Shown: positions 11,117-23,005, counted from the stretch's first letter. The stretch: DNA of 64,000 nt from Psococerastis gibbosa (GCA_963971405.1 OZ020486.1:7463419-7527418); one strand, 5' to 3'. The notes: generated by a model not told the origin, from the sequence alone. A program made the numbers and translations.

Positions 11117-13395
11117 ATGACTGATATGGAAGACGACTGGTTTTATGAATCAATAAAAAGGTTTGTTGAGGTGTATCTACTAACTACTGTAGTCTGCCGA
11201 CCGGCCGCGGTTAAATTGGTGATTGGGCGTTTATTGATATAGACTATAATCTACAGTAGCACGTTCGCCTTTATACGATGTCGTATGCCCATGACAGCCA
11301 AGTACACTTCATGCCTATATTGACATTTATTTATATTTATTTATTCGATATGTACCTAAAAGCTTTTGAACTCCTATGGAAGCTGCCTGGTAGAATTGTA
11401 TTATATTAACACAACGAGCAGGTTGACGAGTTAGCCAGGAACGCCTCTACTGGGTATACGGCCCGAACCTATTCTCCCTTTAGGATTGACAGTTTTGAAG
11501 AGAACTCCTGTTAATAGCATATATAGGGAGCTTGAAATGGTATGTTGGTTAGTGCCCAAATGGCGTGTATCGAAATTATTCATCTCCCTTGATAAGGATG
11601 GGGGGAGGTCAGTAGAGAGACGGTTCGAACGACCGCAGCCATGGTTACTGGTCATGTTCTGTTTTCAGCCCACATGGCCAAACAATGTCATGGAGGTTCT
11701 ACCGTCTGCCGGCACTGCAATGAGTCCGGGGAAACCGCGGAACACGCGCGGTTGGCCACTGAATTAGCCCGAAAACTAATTATTTAATAAGTAATTATTG
11801 TCAGTGACAATAGCTGATATTTGTTTTTAGCTACAAAACCCTTCAAATGTACGACTTACAGATGGAACCAAAACGTATAACTAAAGTAAACGATTCAAAC
11901 TTATGCTTAGCTGGAACTCATACAGCTCGAAAGAGAACGGAGATAATGTGCATTAAACTGCCTAAGAAATTACTACTCCCAGCTGAAGAAAAGGGGCGCT
12001 GCAAGGGGAATGACTTTGACATAATCTCTGGTGGATTTTACGATGCTCCCATACATAAAATTGGAGCCATGATGGGTGAAAAATTATTAGCCTCTTTCAA
12101 GGGAAAAGTGGGGCTTTCAGTTCTGAATCTTGGATCAAAATCTTCAAGTAAGTGACTGCCTGGCTGGTTGTTATGAAATTATGACTCAAATTGAGGTGGA
12201 ATTTCGTCTTAGAGCATGCTTGAAAAAGGCTCAATACAGAGATCAACAAGTTATGCCGATTATATCCATCGGTATAGTTTTCGGTACTAGAATGTGGTGA
12301 AACCTTGCAGGTCTGATGGTAGTTGGTAAGTTGGTGGAGCGGTTGTTGAGTGGCGTCGTTTAGAGGCTGACAGAGCTGCCGGAGCTATGGTAAGGTGTAT
12401 CCAGAGGGACCCTCAGGTTATAACAGGGAGGAAGCAGGCAGCAAGCCTAAATTGCAATAACGGGTACTAAAAACCCGACCGGTTTCGACCTGATTAAAAA
12501 TATAAAGTAAAAAATAAGCTTTTGTAAATGGCCTACATTGTAAGATCGACATCCTGCAGTTAAGCAATTGGCGAAAACATGTAAGATATTTTTCATCACA
12601 CGACGTGAGTTGTGATGGATGGCACTTGAGGCTATATTTCTTATTTATATCCCAATTTTGCATTCCATTGTCAAGTAACTATTTCTGTTTACAGATGTCA
12701 TACGGGAAGAATCCAATTATCTTCATGGTACGAGCCTGGACACCTTGAACTTCGCCATAAAAGAAAATGGCAACGAAATTTTTGCTTCAAGAACCGTCAA
12801 AGATCCCATTTATGTCCTAGATTGCGGCACAGGTCAATTAATCAATACTTCCAACGTTCCAGAACTTTTCTCCCAGTCTCCAGGTGAAGTCCTTAGCACT
12901 TATTCATCACAACCAATCCTCATAAACACTTCCACAGGCTGTGTCGCTTCCATAGATAATCGCTCTCTACATACCTCAACAGTTATTTCAAAAGGTGGTA
13001 TTACGTCTCTATATACACTAGCCGTTAGCCCTAGTAACATGGTTAGTACTTTGTCTGCAACCGGACAGTGCGAGTTGTTTGATATCCGCTTTCCAAACAA
13101 ACCTACAATTTCCGGTAACCTTAATTTACCCAGTGTCCATTATGCAGACCCAAAATTGGTTGTGTCATCTAACAACAGACTTTCCATTTCTGGGTTTGGA
13201 AACTGCGCATATGTGTTTAAAGTTGATGCTAACGAGTTTAGACATGTTTTTACACATAAAGGGCATAGTCATTCTGATACTAACTCCTCTGATGGTCTAG
13301 TTACTGATCATTTATGGCTTCCGATTGTGTCTGAGAATTTCCTTGTTTCTTGCTGTGATAATGGGACCTTAAACTGTTGGGAATATAGAGTATGA
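11117..13395 (+). CDS. Wdr73: WD repeat-containing protein 73, complete, 3 exons
   Basis: Coding exons are 11117-11160, 11831-12147 and 12695-13395; introns have GT..AG ends and the phases (2, then 1) fit, giving 353 residues (human WDR73 is about 378). The N terminus MTDMEDDWFYESIKR resembles the WDR73 start. The C terminus has the family's 'FTHKGHSH' block and ends with a WD blade closing 'GTLNCWEYRV'. WDR73 is a WD40 protein linked in vertebrates to the Integrator complex and to microtubules, and mutated in Galloway-Mowat syndrome; its role in arthropods is less known. Repeats other than the last are weak, as usual for the family. Intron 1 holds a LINE fragment and intron 2 a GACCGGTTTCG-type repeat. 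It lies head to head with Rab6 and tail to tail with DAW1. Confidence 0.88.
11415..11775 (+). pseudogene. LINE ORF2 C-terminal fragment in WDR73 intron 1
   Basis: Plus-strand frames give 'VDELARNAS' and later 'HMAKQCHGGSTVCRHCNES' followed by GETAEHA. This matches the end of an RNase H-like domain followed by the C-terminal zinc-knuckle region (C..C..E..EH) of R1/jockey-type non-LTR retrotransposons. Stops and a frame change lie between the two blocks, so it is dead. Confidence 0.55.
12300..12372 (-). repeat. Fragment of dispersed repeat family C
   Basis: The reverse complement contains 'GACGCCACTCAACAACCGCTC' and 'ACCAACTTACCAACTACCATC', matching the start of the copies at 53755-54005 and 17595-17870. 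It lies in WDR73 intron 2. Confidence 0.4.
12477..12487 (+). repeat. Recurrent GACCGGTTTCG motif, copy 2
   Basis: An exact copy of the 11-mer at 208-218, lying in WDR73 intron 2. Confidence 0.4.
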
Positions 13396-13524
13396 TAGAG
13401 GTTTGCTGACGTTTCCCACAGTTAGACAGTTGCAACTTTGTTTGCTGTTTACATTCGCGTCGTGAAGAGAGGAGCAATAATAGCTACGCCACAGATTATG
13501 AAATCACCATCTTCGAAGAGTCAA

Positions 13525-13530
13525 ATTAAA
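13525..13530 (+). terminator. Possible poly(A) signal ATTAAA for WDR73
   Basis: ATTAAA lies 130 bp after the WDR73 stop and before the MITE that starts at 13589. A canonical AATAAA is at 13863-13868, but inside the MITE. Either could serve; transcript data would decide. Confidence 0.35.
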
Positions 13531-13588
13531 GTCTGTAGAATCCTGTTGAAGTCCACTTTGCCAACTATACCACATACCTATCTAATCT

Positions 13589-13953
13589 AGAGTTCTATGT
13601 AAGGAGAGATGGGACATTCGTTGCCCGAAAATGATATATTTTGAATTTATGGTGCAACTTGCCACGCTTTCTATGACCAATCAGAGTGCGCTTGCAAACA
13701 GCGAATCCCATCGTGGTAGCAAGACGTGCTGTAATAGGTCAGAAGAAGGGATTTCAATTGGTAGAAGCTCTCTCTGATTGGTCGAATGGAAGACGTGGCA
13801 CCATAAGGTTAGCATGAAAACAAGACTTTATAGTCTTATTGTTCGCCTTTTGTTTTGTTTACAATAAAGTCGTATTTTCATTTCATTTCATTTCATAAAT
13901 TGAGGGAAAAAAATTGGCGGGAACGAATGTCCCATCTCTCATAAACAGAACTG
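13589..13953. mobile_element. MITE with ~40-bp terminal inverted repeats
   Basis: The left end 'GAGTTCTATGTAAGGAGAGA' continuing TGGGACATTCGTTGCCCG is repeated inverted at the right end (CGGGAACGAATGTCCCATCT, then CTCATAAACAGAACT). There is no coding capacity. Relatives with the same ends are at 21727-21912, 47250-47432 and (right end) 63410-63515. It occupies the space between the convergent WDR73 and DAW1 genes and carries an AATAAA. Confidence 0.7.
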
Positions 13954-14135
13954 TGATCTACCCCATTTACGATGGAGACACCTTCAGCCGAAACTTCACC
14001 CTTGTGCCTTTCCCAACTGTAAGGTATCCTTTAATTAATGAAATAGCTGCGCATACGGTATTAAGAGGAAGAGTGACATGACAACACAGGTAAGATTGTT
14101 AAAACGTTTGTAATTATAAGATGCGTAATCTCTAG

Positions 14136-17100
14136 TTAATCATTCACTTTCACTTGCCAAATTCTACAAGCATTATCCTTGGAAGCTGTCAAAATGGAAG
14201 TGCCGGTATGGTTGAAAATACTTGAAAAGACCTCATCCCTGTGTCCCTCTAGGACCTGAAAATGAAAACTAGTATTTCAGGCTATAACGGAGTTAAGTAG
14301 TTGTACTGACTGAAGCAAGTTCATGAAATTTAACAGAATTCCACCGTTACTCACTATTATTATACTTATGGTATAATTTTATTCCTTATGGTCCGGGTAC
14401 CATAGCGAAGCAGCTCAGCAACCGGCCCACACAATCCCATGAGTCCAGCTAGTGTTCGCTTTCTGTTAGGCTTAGGCAATCTCTAAGTCTCGGTGCCACC
14501 ATCGCATGATACGTATCGGTAAGCAAAACTAAACGGTACCGCCATGTACCATTGCTTGACGGTGCCGTGTAGTATTCCTTACCGTGTCTTTTTAATGGCA
14601 ACCACCTAACAGTCATTGATAGCAGAAAAGGGTGCACAGCGTTTATTGTGCTGGCTGCTACAAGTCTATATTTCCAACAAGAAGTTGTGTTTCTCCAAGC
14701 TATGCCAATGGCTATTGTTCCTTAGTATTGTACAGTATACATCAGACTTTCAATTCAACTGTACATTTTGCTATTGTGAATAAAATATAAAAATAAAACT
14801 ATAGGATCGTGAGGAGCAATAAGTGATACTATTTGTCAACTGAAGTGGGTCATTGATGACCCAAAAATTTCAGTTATATTGATGATAGAATGGCCTGATC
14901 TACCTGGGCAACTGAGACCATGGCCTCTGCATTGAGCTGTCATTCCGTCATCAAAAAACCTCTGATGGCGTCAATACAACCCCGAGTATCTTGAAAATCC
15001 TTCAGAGGTTCGTAGGCGCTCAAACCTCATGCCTTTTTTAGTCTGCCTGATCACTCTTCAAAATTCCTTGAGACCTATAATTACCTGAAAGGGTGCTCCC
15101 GTTGTAGAATCCCAAAGTCTTGCCGAGCCGTCCCCCGACCCAGTCAGCAACATATGTCCTGCGGGATGAAAACTGACTTTGCTGACTTCCCCTCGATGGC
15201 CCTCCATGGTAGCTATATGGGTGGCACTGACCGTGTCCCATACAACAGCTGTACCGTCACTGCTTGCTGTTGCCAGTACCTTCCCTCTGCTATCGAAAGA
15301 TGCATCAAGTACCTGTTACAGAATACAATCCTTTCTGAATAGCCTTGATTAGGGTTTTAAGGTGGAAATAACCGCAAGCCCGCGCCTTAAAAAAACATAA
15401 AAAGTGAATTGGTTTATGACCAAAGCTACTGTTCAAAGAGAAAACCTTATATGTGCACAATATAAAATGTCACAGTATATATTGATATTAGAGGAGTACC
15501 AATCGGTGTTAATGATGGCCACATACTATACAGGTATGCATATCAAAATTCAATTGAACACTTTTTTCTGCTTATTCCTCACTTCGCGCAATACCTCTCC
15601 GTTGTGTCCACTAAGGGTGGCAGCGCATGTAAAGGTCCTGGTGTCCCACAGGCGAGCTGTTCCATCCAACGAACCTGTACCAATTAATGTTCCTTCAAAG
15701 TTGTTGACGCAACTGGATACCTCCCCCTCATGACCGAGAAGTAGAGCGACTCGACTGAAAGTGAGCAAAGGTCAGGATACTGGGTAGTGTCGGGAAAAGT
15801 CATACAGTAGGCAAAGTATGCTAAAAAGGGATATTAATCGCCATTTATGACCGTCGAGGAGTAGGCCACAAAGGAGAAGACCCATCGGCAGACCGAGGGC
15901 AACCCACGAGGAAAGGATTGAACAACTCGCCGGAGCAAGAGGGAAAACAATGGCCGAGCTCAAGATGTTAACGTCCGACCGGGGCGAGTTCGGGAAATGG
16001 GTTCGAGGCGACCCCCCACTCTGCGCACGCGGCATTAAGGGGGAAGAAGAAGTAGAATATGGGTAGGAGGGGGCAACCTTCAAAGCCGAATCCCCTGCAC
16101 CAGGTTGAAAGTCGGGGGCTGTTTTCATAAAACGTTGCCGCTCCTTAGGTCTCCCATTTAATCCCGTTCATCAGTAGCATGGATAGCACAACCATCTTTA
16201 TCGTTGTTCTAAGTGTTCTGGGTGGTAAGAGAAAAGAAGTGATGGAAAAACTAACAGAAACGGGATTTGAGCCCGATTCTCCACCATGCCGCACATGGTG
16301 CACAAAATGCGTCATCAGTTTTAATTAAAAAATTAAATTAAAATAAAAAATAAAAAATACGAATTTGTGGCAGTGATGGTCATCATACCTCCCCAGCAAG
16401 GTGAAGACTCGAATTCTAATTTTTCCATGTCTTTTCTTTAATTCCCCTGTCTGTAGAAGCTTTCAACAAAGTTAAATAGGTACCTAGGTATCCTGTACCG
16501 GCTGTACCTATACCCTATTATACTACTACAGTATGTATTAGGTACTGTGTGGTCATTTGTAGGCTATCAATTGATTGGTGGAGCTTTTAATTTAATTTTT
16601 AATTTCTCCTTAAAATGCCCATCTTGATTGATCGATACTCACTCCATTTGCCTAGTGTCCCAAACGCTGATGGTGTGATCCCAGGATCCGAGCAAGAGAA
16701 GGGAGCCATCTTGATTAAATGCTAAGCTTGTGACTTCCGCCGAGTGCCCTCGTAGCACCCCTAATTCTTGACCTGTACAAGACATAATATGATATTTCGA
16801 CTTAATCACACAGTTGCATGCATGTCTCATCTATATTCTTCTTTCCTCACAACTACCGTAATTTTTTTACTGCTAAAACTATATTTTATTACTAAAATTG
16901 AAATATAACGTGACGAAGCAGTAGTATCCGGGATGATAGGCCGTGGTCGTTTTAAAAGCGTACTTGCTGCTGAGCCTCCGAGATACAATCTTATAGAAGT
17001 CTACGCAGTTCCACTGAAGATGTTGACCGCATATGTTGACGAAATGTTTGGAAGTACGCTTTCAGAATGACCCGGATTCTACTGCTGCGTTACGTTACTC

Positions 17101-19734
17101 CGGCCGCGAAAACTTTTGTAGTTTTATTGAAATATTATTTTCTACCTGTAACGCAGTCACAGAAGCGAGCCGTACTATCCATACTTGCTGTTGCAACTTT
17201 CATACCGTCTGGATCGAATTGGGCTGCAACGACCTGCAATACAGTAGTATTTTTTTTTCTTTTTTAGTTTCGTGGGACTAGGTAATAGGTGGAATTAAAA
17301 TATGTTGCTATTAGCAAAAATCTCTAGCTTCAAACTGCATTTTCAACTTTGGCTGGCTAATTTATTGCCCATTGTCAGGGTCGCTGTGAGTAACATCAGT
17401 GTTCCTTACTTTCTACTTATTTCTCAGTGATAATTATAGGGTAGGTTTTGCGTATGCTCTGAAGACGTGTCGCCTGCTGTGCCCCCTGCTGGATATTAGG
17501 CGTACTACTACTTGTTTCTCAAGACCTTTTTCCTTACTATGAAGGGCTAGGACCCCATTTCAGGTTAGGTACACTTTTCTTAGCTCAGGTAGCTGAACTA
17601 AATCCTATTTTTCTTCCCTGGGTAGGGGTATTCCTTGCCAGCTAACATAGTGAAGTCGCTCAACAACCGTGCCTCTCAAAATTGCCAACTCCGACCAGCA
17701 AATGTGCTGGTTTCTGACAGGTTTAGGCGACTTCTTACGTGTACACGGTCATTATTTATAGCAGAAATCGGGCGCAAAAGAGTTAAAATTGCTCCGACGG
17801 CAGGACGCAGTAAGTCGAATATTTCCAACAAGTGTTTCCACAAGCTGTTCCAATGGCTGGCATGCTCACGTGTGCTTACCTCTCGTTTGTGACCCCAAAG
17901 AGTCCAAAGACAATTTCCAGTATCGACATCCCAAATCTTAGCTGTTTTATCGAACGATCCAGTGAGAATGCGATCGCTGGAAATATAAATCAGATATTAA
18001 TCTTCTCTACTCTGGTAATAGAACAATCGTCATTATTTATGATAGCAGCGTCGTCAGCGTTATTTTCACACAAGACATAATTTTATTATTACTCTATTGT
18101 AGTGTAACTTGACAGCTAAAACAGAATACCTATTAACTTTGTCAAAGGAAAGAAAATATCACACAGCAAAGTCTACTCACCATTTGTTTGGACTAAAAGA
18201 AACAGTGAATACAACATTGTGATGTTGTTCTAAAACTCTGATTTCTTTTGCGGTCTCAACGTCCCACACACGGCAAGTCCTATCATAGCTACCAGTGGCA
18301 CACCTGAAAGTTAAGTGATACAGTACCGAAATAAGAAAATACTTTGAGACCCGAGACTCTCCACAACAATCGCAAAACCGTAAACAGTCCACATGTCATT
18401 AGGAAAACTGTAATCAAATAGTTTCCCATTATATAGCCTTATTCCAACAAATTCAGATGGATTGCCTATTCTTTTGGATTTGATAATCTACTCCGTGCCG
18501 GCTGTGCCAGCAGTACGTTAGCCTATACATTATTTTTGTCCGTGGGACTAAAGCCCGGTTTAATTAAGGTAACGATTCTCGCTGTCGCGATTTGCCGGCG
18601 TCTTTCCCCATTATAGCCACAGGGCTAGCGCCTTCTTACCGATTTCAGAAGCTGGCGGGCGACCGCACGAAAAGGCACGGTGTGGGCACGGTTTTCCCCT
18701 AGACACGCCATATCATGGAAATCTTCTGAAGTAGACTGGACTTTTACCAACCATTTACCATGCCCGCATCCCTACAATGGAAAAAAACGTCGGCATATCG
18801 CGACTGCGAGAATCGTCCGGTGTACCGGCCTTTTGCCCGGAAAAGCCCGGTCACAGAATGCCATAAAATAAATTGAAGTTGAAGAGGCAACAATGCAACA
18901 TCCTTAGGCCTATAAGTTATAGGAGAATAGGCCGTTATGTCCGTAATACCATAGGCCTATAAAAGGGATTAGCAAACCAATTAATAAATTGTGTACCTAC
19001 CTTGTGCCATGCTTGTCAAAAGCAGCATTGGTTAGTGGCAGAATATGAGTGTTAAGTATACTTTTCGTCCTGTATCTGGTGAATTTTAAATGGCTGCAGT
19101 TTTCTTGAATTTTTAAGAGGGATTCTCTCAACTGGGGCATCACTGTCGTAGTAATCAAATTGTCTTCATCGGCCAGCACACTGGCAATTTGATCTAGATC
19201 TGACCTGAAAAAAAATTAAAATTGACTGGCTATGTCCAACAGATTCAACCAAGGCATGCTAAAAGTTTTTAATTAAGGCTCCACCACTACCGTCCCGCTG
19301 TTTTTGGACAATTATATACTGTATTCCTAATCGACCTATGCTATGGCTTGGTTTACGGCCTCATTGCCATTGGGCCCGTTGAGGTGGACAGTACGGTAAC
19401 CTATAACAGCAGCTATATTTTTACGGTTTCAGACCTGGCTTTACACATGTAAGTTATTATATGTTAAAGTACATTATTGAAAAAAATTGATATCGACATT
19501 CCGCTAAAAAAAAATTCATGAAATAAATAAATAATGGAATTGTGCCAGCATTTTTAGGGCGTCTCTAAGCTGTATAGGCTTGGAGATACATAGCCGATAG
19601 TAGAGGAATTTACTTTACCTCTCATTCAAATCTAATAGATCAATCATTTTTGGCTTAATGAGTTTTCCATTACTTTCTACTTCCCATCCGATCCCCGGAG
19701 GATAAAATCGTAGAAGGAATCTTTTCAGCTTCAT
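14136..19734 (-). CDS. Daw1: Dynein axonemal assembly factor with WD repeats 1 (ODA16), complete, 9 exons
   Basis: Minus-strand coding exons in order are 19734-19619, 19204-19001, 18303-18181, 17976-17880, 17233-17146, 16772-16643, 15754-15595, 15312-15085 and 14255-14136. All junctions have AG/GT ends and consistent phase, giving 421 residues (human DAW1 is 415). The N terminus [15 protein letters not shown] and the following '[10 protein letters not shown]' are diagnostic of DAW1. The rest is a chain of WD40 blades, e.g. '[15 protein letters not shown]', '[15 protein letters not shown]' and '[13 protein letters not shown]', ending '[10 protein letters not shown]'. The family's role is to bridge outer dynein arms to IFT46 for import into motile cilia or flagella, in arthropods presumably sperm. 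Oddities: one blade has FCDC where WD is expected (exon 5), and exon 7 uses a weak GTATTG donor. Introns hold several transposons. Confidence 0.95.
14395..14735 (+). repeat. Dispersed repeat family C, copy in DAW1 intron 8
   Basis: It shares ordered blocks with 17595-17870, 53755-54005, 56555-56910 and 61095-61220: 'CTCAGCAACCGGCCCACACA', 'AGTGTTCGC', 'AGGCTTAGGC', and at the right 'TTTCTCCAAGCTATGCCAATGGC'. It is non-coding here and the class of element is unknown. Confidence 0.5.
15835..16075 (+). pseudogene. LINE ORF2 C-terminal fragment in DAW1 intron 6
   Basis: A plus-strand frame reads '[20 protein letters not shown]' and then [12 protein letters not shown], ending KGEEEVEYG with a stop. 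The GRPR..W..RI..LAG / DR..W tail is typical of non-LTR retrotransposons. The region is GC-richer than the flanking intron. It runs opposite to DAW1 transcription. Confidence 0.5.
16247..16500 (-). repeat. SINE-2 copy in DAW1 intron 6
   Basis: The minus strand has a degenerate B box (GGCTCAAATCCCG) beside a tRNA-like stretch and the shared 'AACAAAGTTAAATAGGTACC' segment. It is interrupted by an AT-rich insert around 16320-16360. Confidence 0.5.
16909..17098. mobile_element. MITE, complete, with ~25-bp terminal inverted repeats
   Basis: The left end 'TAACGTGACGAAGCAGTAGT' plus ATCCGGG is mirrored at the right by CCCGGATTCTACTGCTGCGT then TACGTTA. The interior matches 1-112. It lies in DAW1 intron 5, about 50 bp from the exon 5 donor, and has no ORF. 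Confidence 0.7.
17595..17873 (+). repeat. Dispersed repeat family C, copy in DAW1 intron 4
   Basis: Blocks 'CTCAACAACCGTGCCTCTCA', 'TTTCTGACAGGTTTAGGCGA' and 'TGTTTCCACAAGCTGTTCCA' align to the other copies of family C. It ends within a few bases of the DAW1 exon 4 splice donor (donor bases 17874-17879 read on the minus strand), so it nearly touches coding sequence. Confidence 0.5.
18555..18842. mobile_element. MITE, diverged copy of the 4518-4798 family
   Basis: The left end GCCCGGTTTAATTAAGGTAA then CGATTCTCGCTGTCGCG and the right end 'CGCGACTGCGAGAATCGTCC' plus GGTGTACCGG are inverted repeats matching the family ends. The interior shares 'GACCGCACGAAAAGGCACGG'-like sequence in inverted orientation with 4660-4680. 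It lies in DAW1 intron 2. Confidence 0.65.
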
Positions 19735-20188
19735 CGTTGAATGGGAATATCACTGAAAAGTATCCATAGCAACGCATTTTACTTACAATTTAAACTTATT
19801 ATATTCAAAATTATAATTAGATAAGCTAGCTTATAATTTGGCATAGGCTAATTAAATAATAACATATTTTTAAATGTATAGCCTAATTAATTTTAACTTG
19901 TTTTTATTTTAAACTTTTTACACTTTAAAAAAGGCGCAAAAAACAAAATATGTGCGTCATTAGGGAAATACTTTTTGCCATGTTTCCCTTTCCGACCCTA
20001 CTTGGCCAACTTTCAAAATTTCAAATCTAATATGGCCGCCAATCGACTCATATCGATGAAATGTTGTTATTTTGTATTATTAATTTAAATATTTAATATT
20101 GACTTTCAATTCAATCCATTTATTTAATAACGTATTAGTGTCTCAACTGTTTGTCCATTGAGTAGGATAGAATCAGTAACCAGCGACC
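19735..20188. promoter_or_regulatory. Shared head-to-head promoter region of DAW1 and SF3B6
   Basis: The two ATGs are 454 bp apart on opposite strands. A TATCGAT core (half of the insect DRE element TATCGATA) lies at 20051-20057; no TATA box sits at a sensible distance. A bidirectional housekeeping-type promoter is inferred from the spacing. Confidence 0.5.
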
Positions 20189-23005
20189 ATGGCGATGGCT
20201 ATACAGAAACGGGCCAGTGTAAGTATTGTAGAAACTCAATTTTTGCTTTTGTCCTGATGGCTTCCAGTGCTATTTCATAGAATTTATTAAATTATGAACT
20301 TAGTTCAATTGGTCTATTGTTTAAAATAAGACAGAGTTATGTTAACCAAGGACTTTTTCAGTGAGCCTCTCGGATACGGAGATAATACGGTTCTTGGCCC
20401 CTTCTTTTGTTGTTGTAGTTGATAGTAGCATGTAATGCTAATGCATGCCCATAATCCATCGATCACTGTAAAGTTAATTTAGTGGTACCACAAATTCGTG
20501 CAATTGACTATTCCGCCCATTTTTTACCAAAGCACGAAGAACATGTTGAGTCGTGCAACTTTACTATGTTCCCAGACTGGTTCCGAATCATTATAATCAG
20601 GAGGTTCACCCTGTCAGAGAACTCCCCCTTCTCCCTGAGGTAGAGAAGTCTGCCCTTAGGGAGTCTCAAGCTAATAAACAGACTCACTCCCCCGCCAGGT
20701 TGACAAGGTTGCTTAAGCCAAAATGCTGAAACCAATTGGCCTCATCAATTTTGGCTTTTAACATGCCTCGCTATTTTACAGGTGAGACTGCCGCCCGAAG
20801 TCAATAGGATACTCTACATTCGAAACCTACCATACAAAATCACTGCTGAAGAAATGTATGACATCTTTGGGAAATATGGTGCTATCCGACAAATTAGAGT
20901 GTAAGTAAAATTTATAAATATAAGGCGCAGGCACGTACAATACGTGCTTGATAAGGCGATGACTAACACTAACTTTTACAATAAGTGACGGGACTTTGCG
21001 ACTAACCCGTCTGCCACTCTGGTATCACTATGTCTTTGACCCATTATTGTGCATGCACCTTGAAAAGCTCCATAATACGTTTGTCTGTGTTAATGTATTA
21101 AAATTAAAATGATCCATTTAATTCATGGTAATATTACGAATGTGTTGCCAATGTAGCAAAAAGCCCCTGTGTAATTGTTTCGAGGCAAGCAGAGATGTGT
21201 TCTTTGTAGTGGGCATGAAGAGATACTGGAACACCTCATTAGAAATGGGATCCTAGTGCTGACGTTCTTCTAAAGCTGGATTTACATCAATACCCTCATT
21301 GCTTGTTCTTGTTAGTGATTGAGATACACGAAAATTGTGTCGTGTCTTGGTCTTACTCGGGTCATGTAATAAGGTGATGATGCTTATGAGGAAGGTGACC
21401 GTTGACATTGCATTTCTGACATTTCAGTCACCAATCAGTTTAACGGCTAAACCCCTTGCACCATAAGTACAAACCTCCTTGTAGTAATATGTATGAAATA
21501 GTCCTCTACCGGTTGATGAGACCAAATCTTTAAAGATTAAGTTTTAAATTAAATAATAATATATGCCAAAAATGTAGGAATGATCCGGGGGTGGCCAATG
21601 TCAATGACCAGCTTCCTCTCAATTGTTTTGCCAGACTCTTATTGGAAAGCTCAAAGCTGGACTTCAGTTAGTCGACTGGCTGGAGGCCTTAGCTTCTCAT
21701 CACGAACGCATTCGACCATAAGTTGTACTAGAGTTCTATACATACTCGTATATGAGATATATAACATTCAAGCGGGCCAAAAATATTGTGTAGAGCGTGG
21801 GGCCACCTGATGCCACGCACAGCCTTATGACCAGCCATTGAAAAAACCTGCCATAAAAAATAATTTTGCCTTCATGAATGTCCCGTCTCTCCTATGTAGG
21901 ACTCTACGTTGCACAATAAGTGGCTGAGTTGATGACCAAAATTGGAGTAAGCTAAGCATTAAAAAACATGGGAATGAGACGTTAATTGATCTCAATTTCA
22001 TTATTATACTTTCAGGGGAAGCACGCCGGATACGCGTGGGACAGCTTTTGTAGTGTATGAAGACATCTTTGATGCAAAGAATGCATGCGACCATTTGTCG
22101 GGATTCAACGTGTGTAACAGATACTTAGTTGTTCTATATTACCAGGTATGTTTTACAAATAAAATAATAATTATAACGCATTTTATCCTGTCAAGCTTCA
22201 AGGAATTAAAGCCCTCTAGCTAAATAACATCAACTTTGAGTAAGTAAAACTAATAAAAATTCTTAGCCAATGGGACTAATAGGCTATTCAACAAGCTTCT
22301 GAAGGGTCAACTTTTTTTTTTAGTTGCGATCTATTGATTGGTTTGCAGCGAATGTTTTAGTTTTATTCTCCACTCCTGTCTTGTGCGGTCCTTTTTTAGT
22401 CCTTTGTACGTGTAGGTGTCCTCCTTCCTCTGTCGTCCTCTTGAGTTGGTGCCTTTAACCATACCCTCAATGACGTTCTTGAGGAGCCCTTCGTGTCTCA
22501 GAATAGGTCCCATCCATTTGCCTCTTCTTGTTGAAATGGTGGCCATAATTGCTAGTTTCGTTTTTTCTATGGAGCACTTCTTCGTTGGTCAACCTTACTA
22601 AATTGAATTGCAGCTGAGGGGTGAAGGCATTGCTCGCAAATGTGTGCCCATATTCTTTGAATGAGTTCATGGAGTCTCCTTAGCTTTAATCACTGTTTTC
22701 TAGTTGTGGCGACAGATTTTGTTATTTATAACGGAGCCTTATACATTACGTATACGTTCTCCTGGATTCCACCTTTTCTCATCTCATCAGCCATTCCGAA
22801 ATGAATTTTGAGAATTAATTTATTGACAAAGGCCCAGGACATACATCTAGTAAATTAAATATCACTTTCTTCTTGTATTATCTGATTGTCATTTTTTTTC
22901 CAGTCTAACAAGGCGTTTAAGAGGTTAGACGTTGATAAGAAGAAGGATGAACTTGAAAAGGTCAAAACTAAATACAATATTTCCGCCGAGGATTTGAAGA
23001 AGTAG
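20189..23005 (+). CDS. Sf3b6: Splicing factor 3B subunit 6 (p14), complete, 4 exons
   Basis: Coding exons are 20189-20218, 20782-20900, 22016-22145 and 22904-23005, with GT..AG introns and phases 0, 2, 0. The product is 126 residues (human 125). The ATG sits in a strong context (GCGACCATGG). It is a single RRM protein: RNP2 is ILYIRNL (residues 20-26) and RNP1 is RGTAFVVY (57-64). The aromatic Tyr22 that contacts the branch-point adenosine in human p14 is kept, as is the conserved '[19 protein letters not shown]' stretch. It acts in the nucleus as part of SF3b in the U2 snRNP, bound to SF3B1. The lysine-rich tail ends [11 protein letters not shown]. Intron 2 holds a MITE and intron 3 a LINE tail. 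Confidence 0.97.
21460..21560 (+). repeat. Dispersed repeat fragment (family of 58050-58310)
   Basis: 'ATGAAATAGTCCTCTACC' and 'GAGACCAAATCTTTAAAGAT' match 58235-58285 by eye. It lies in SF3B6 intron 2. Confidence 0.4.
21727..21912. mobile_element. MITE copy (family of 13589-13953)
   Basis: CTAGAGTTCTATACA at the left and 'AATGTCCCGTCTCTCCTATG' plus TAGGACTCT at the right form the family's inverted ends. The inner 'GACCAGCCATTGAAAAAACC' block also occurs at 63416-63436 and 47333-47350. It lies in SF3B6 intron 2. Confidence 0.55.
22331..22670 (-). pseudogene. LINE ORF2 C-terminal fragment in SF3B6 intron 3
   Basis: On the minus strand overlapping frames read [12 protein letters not shown], then after a shift '[20 protein letters not shown]', then '[18 protein letters not shown]' and a stop. 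[14 protein letters not shown] is a hallmark of the C-terminal tail of one arthropod LINE clade. It is broken by at least one frameshift and runs opposite to SF3B6. Confidence 0.65.
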
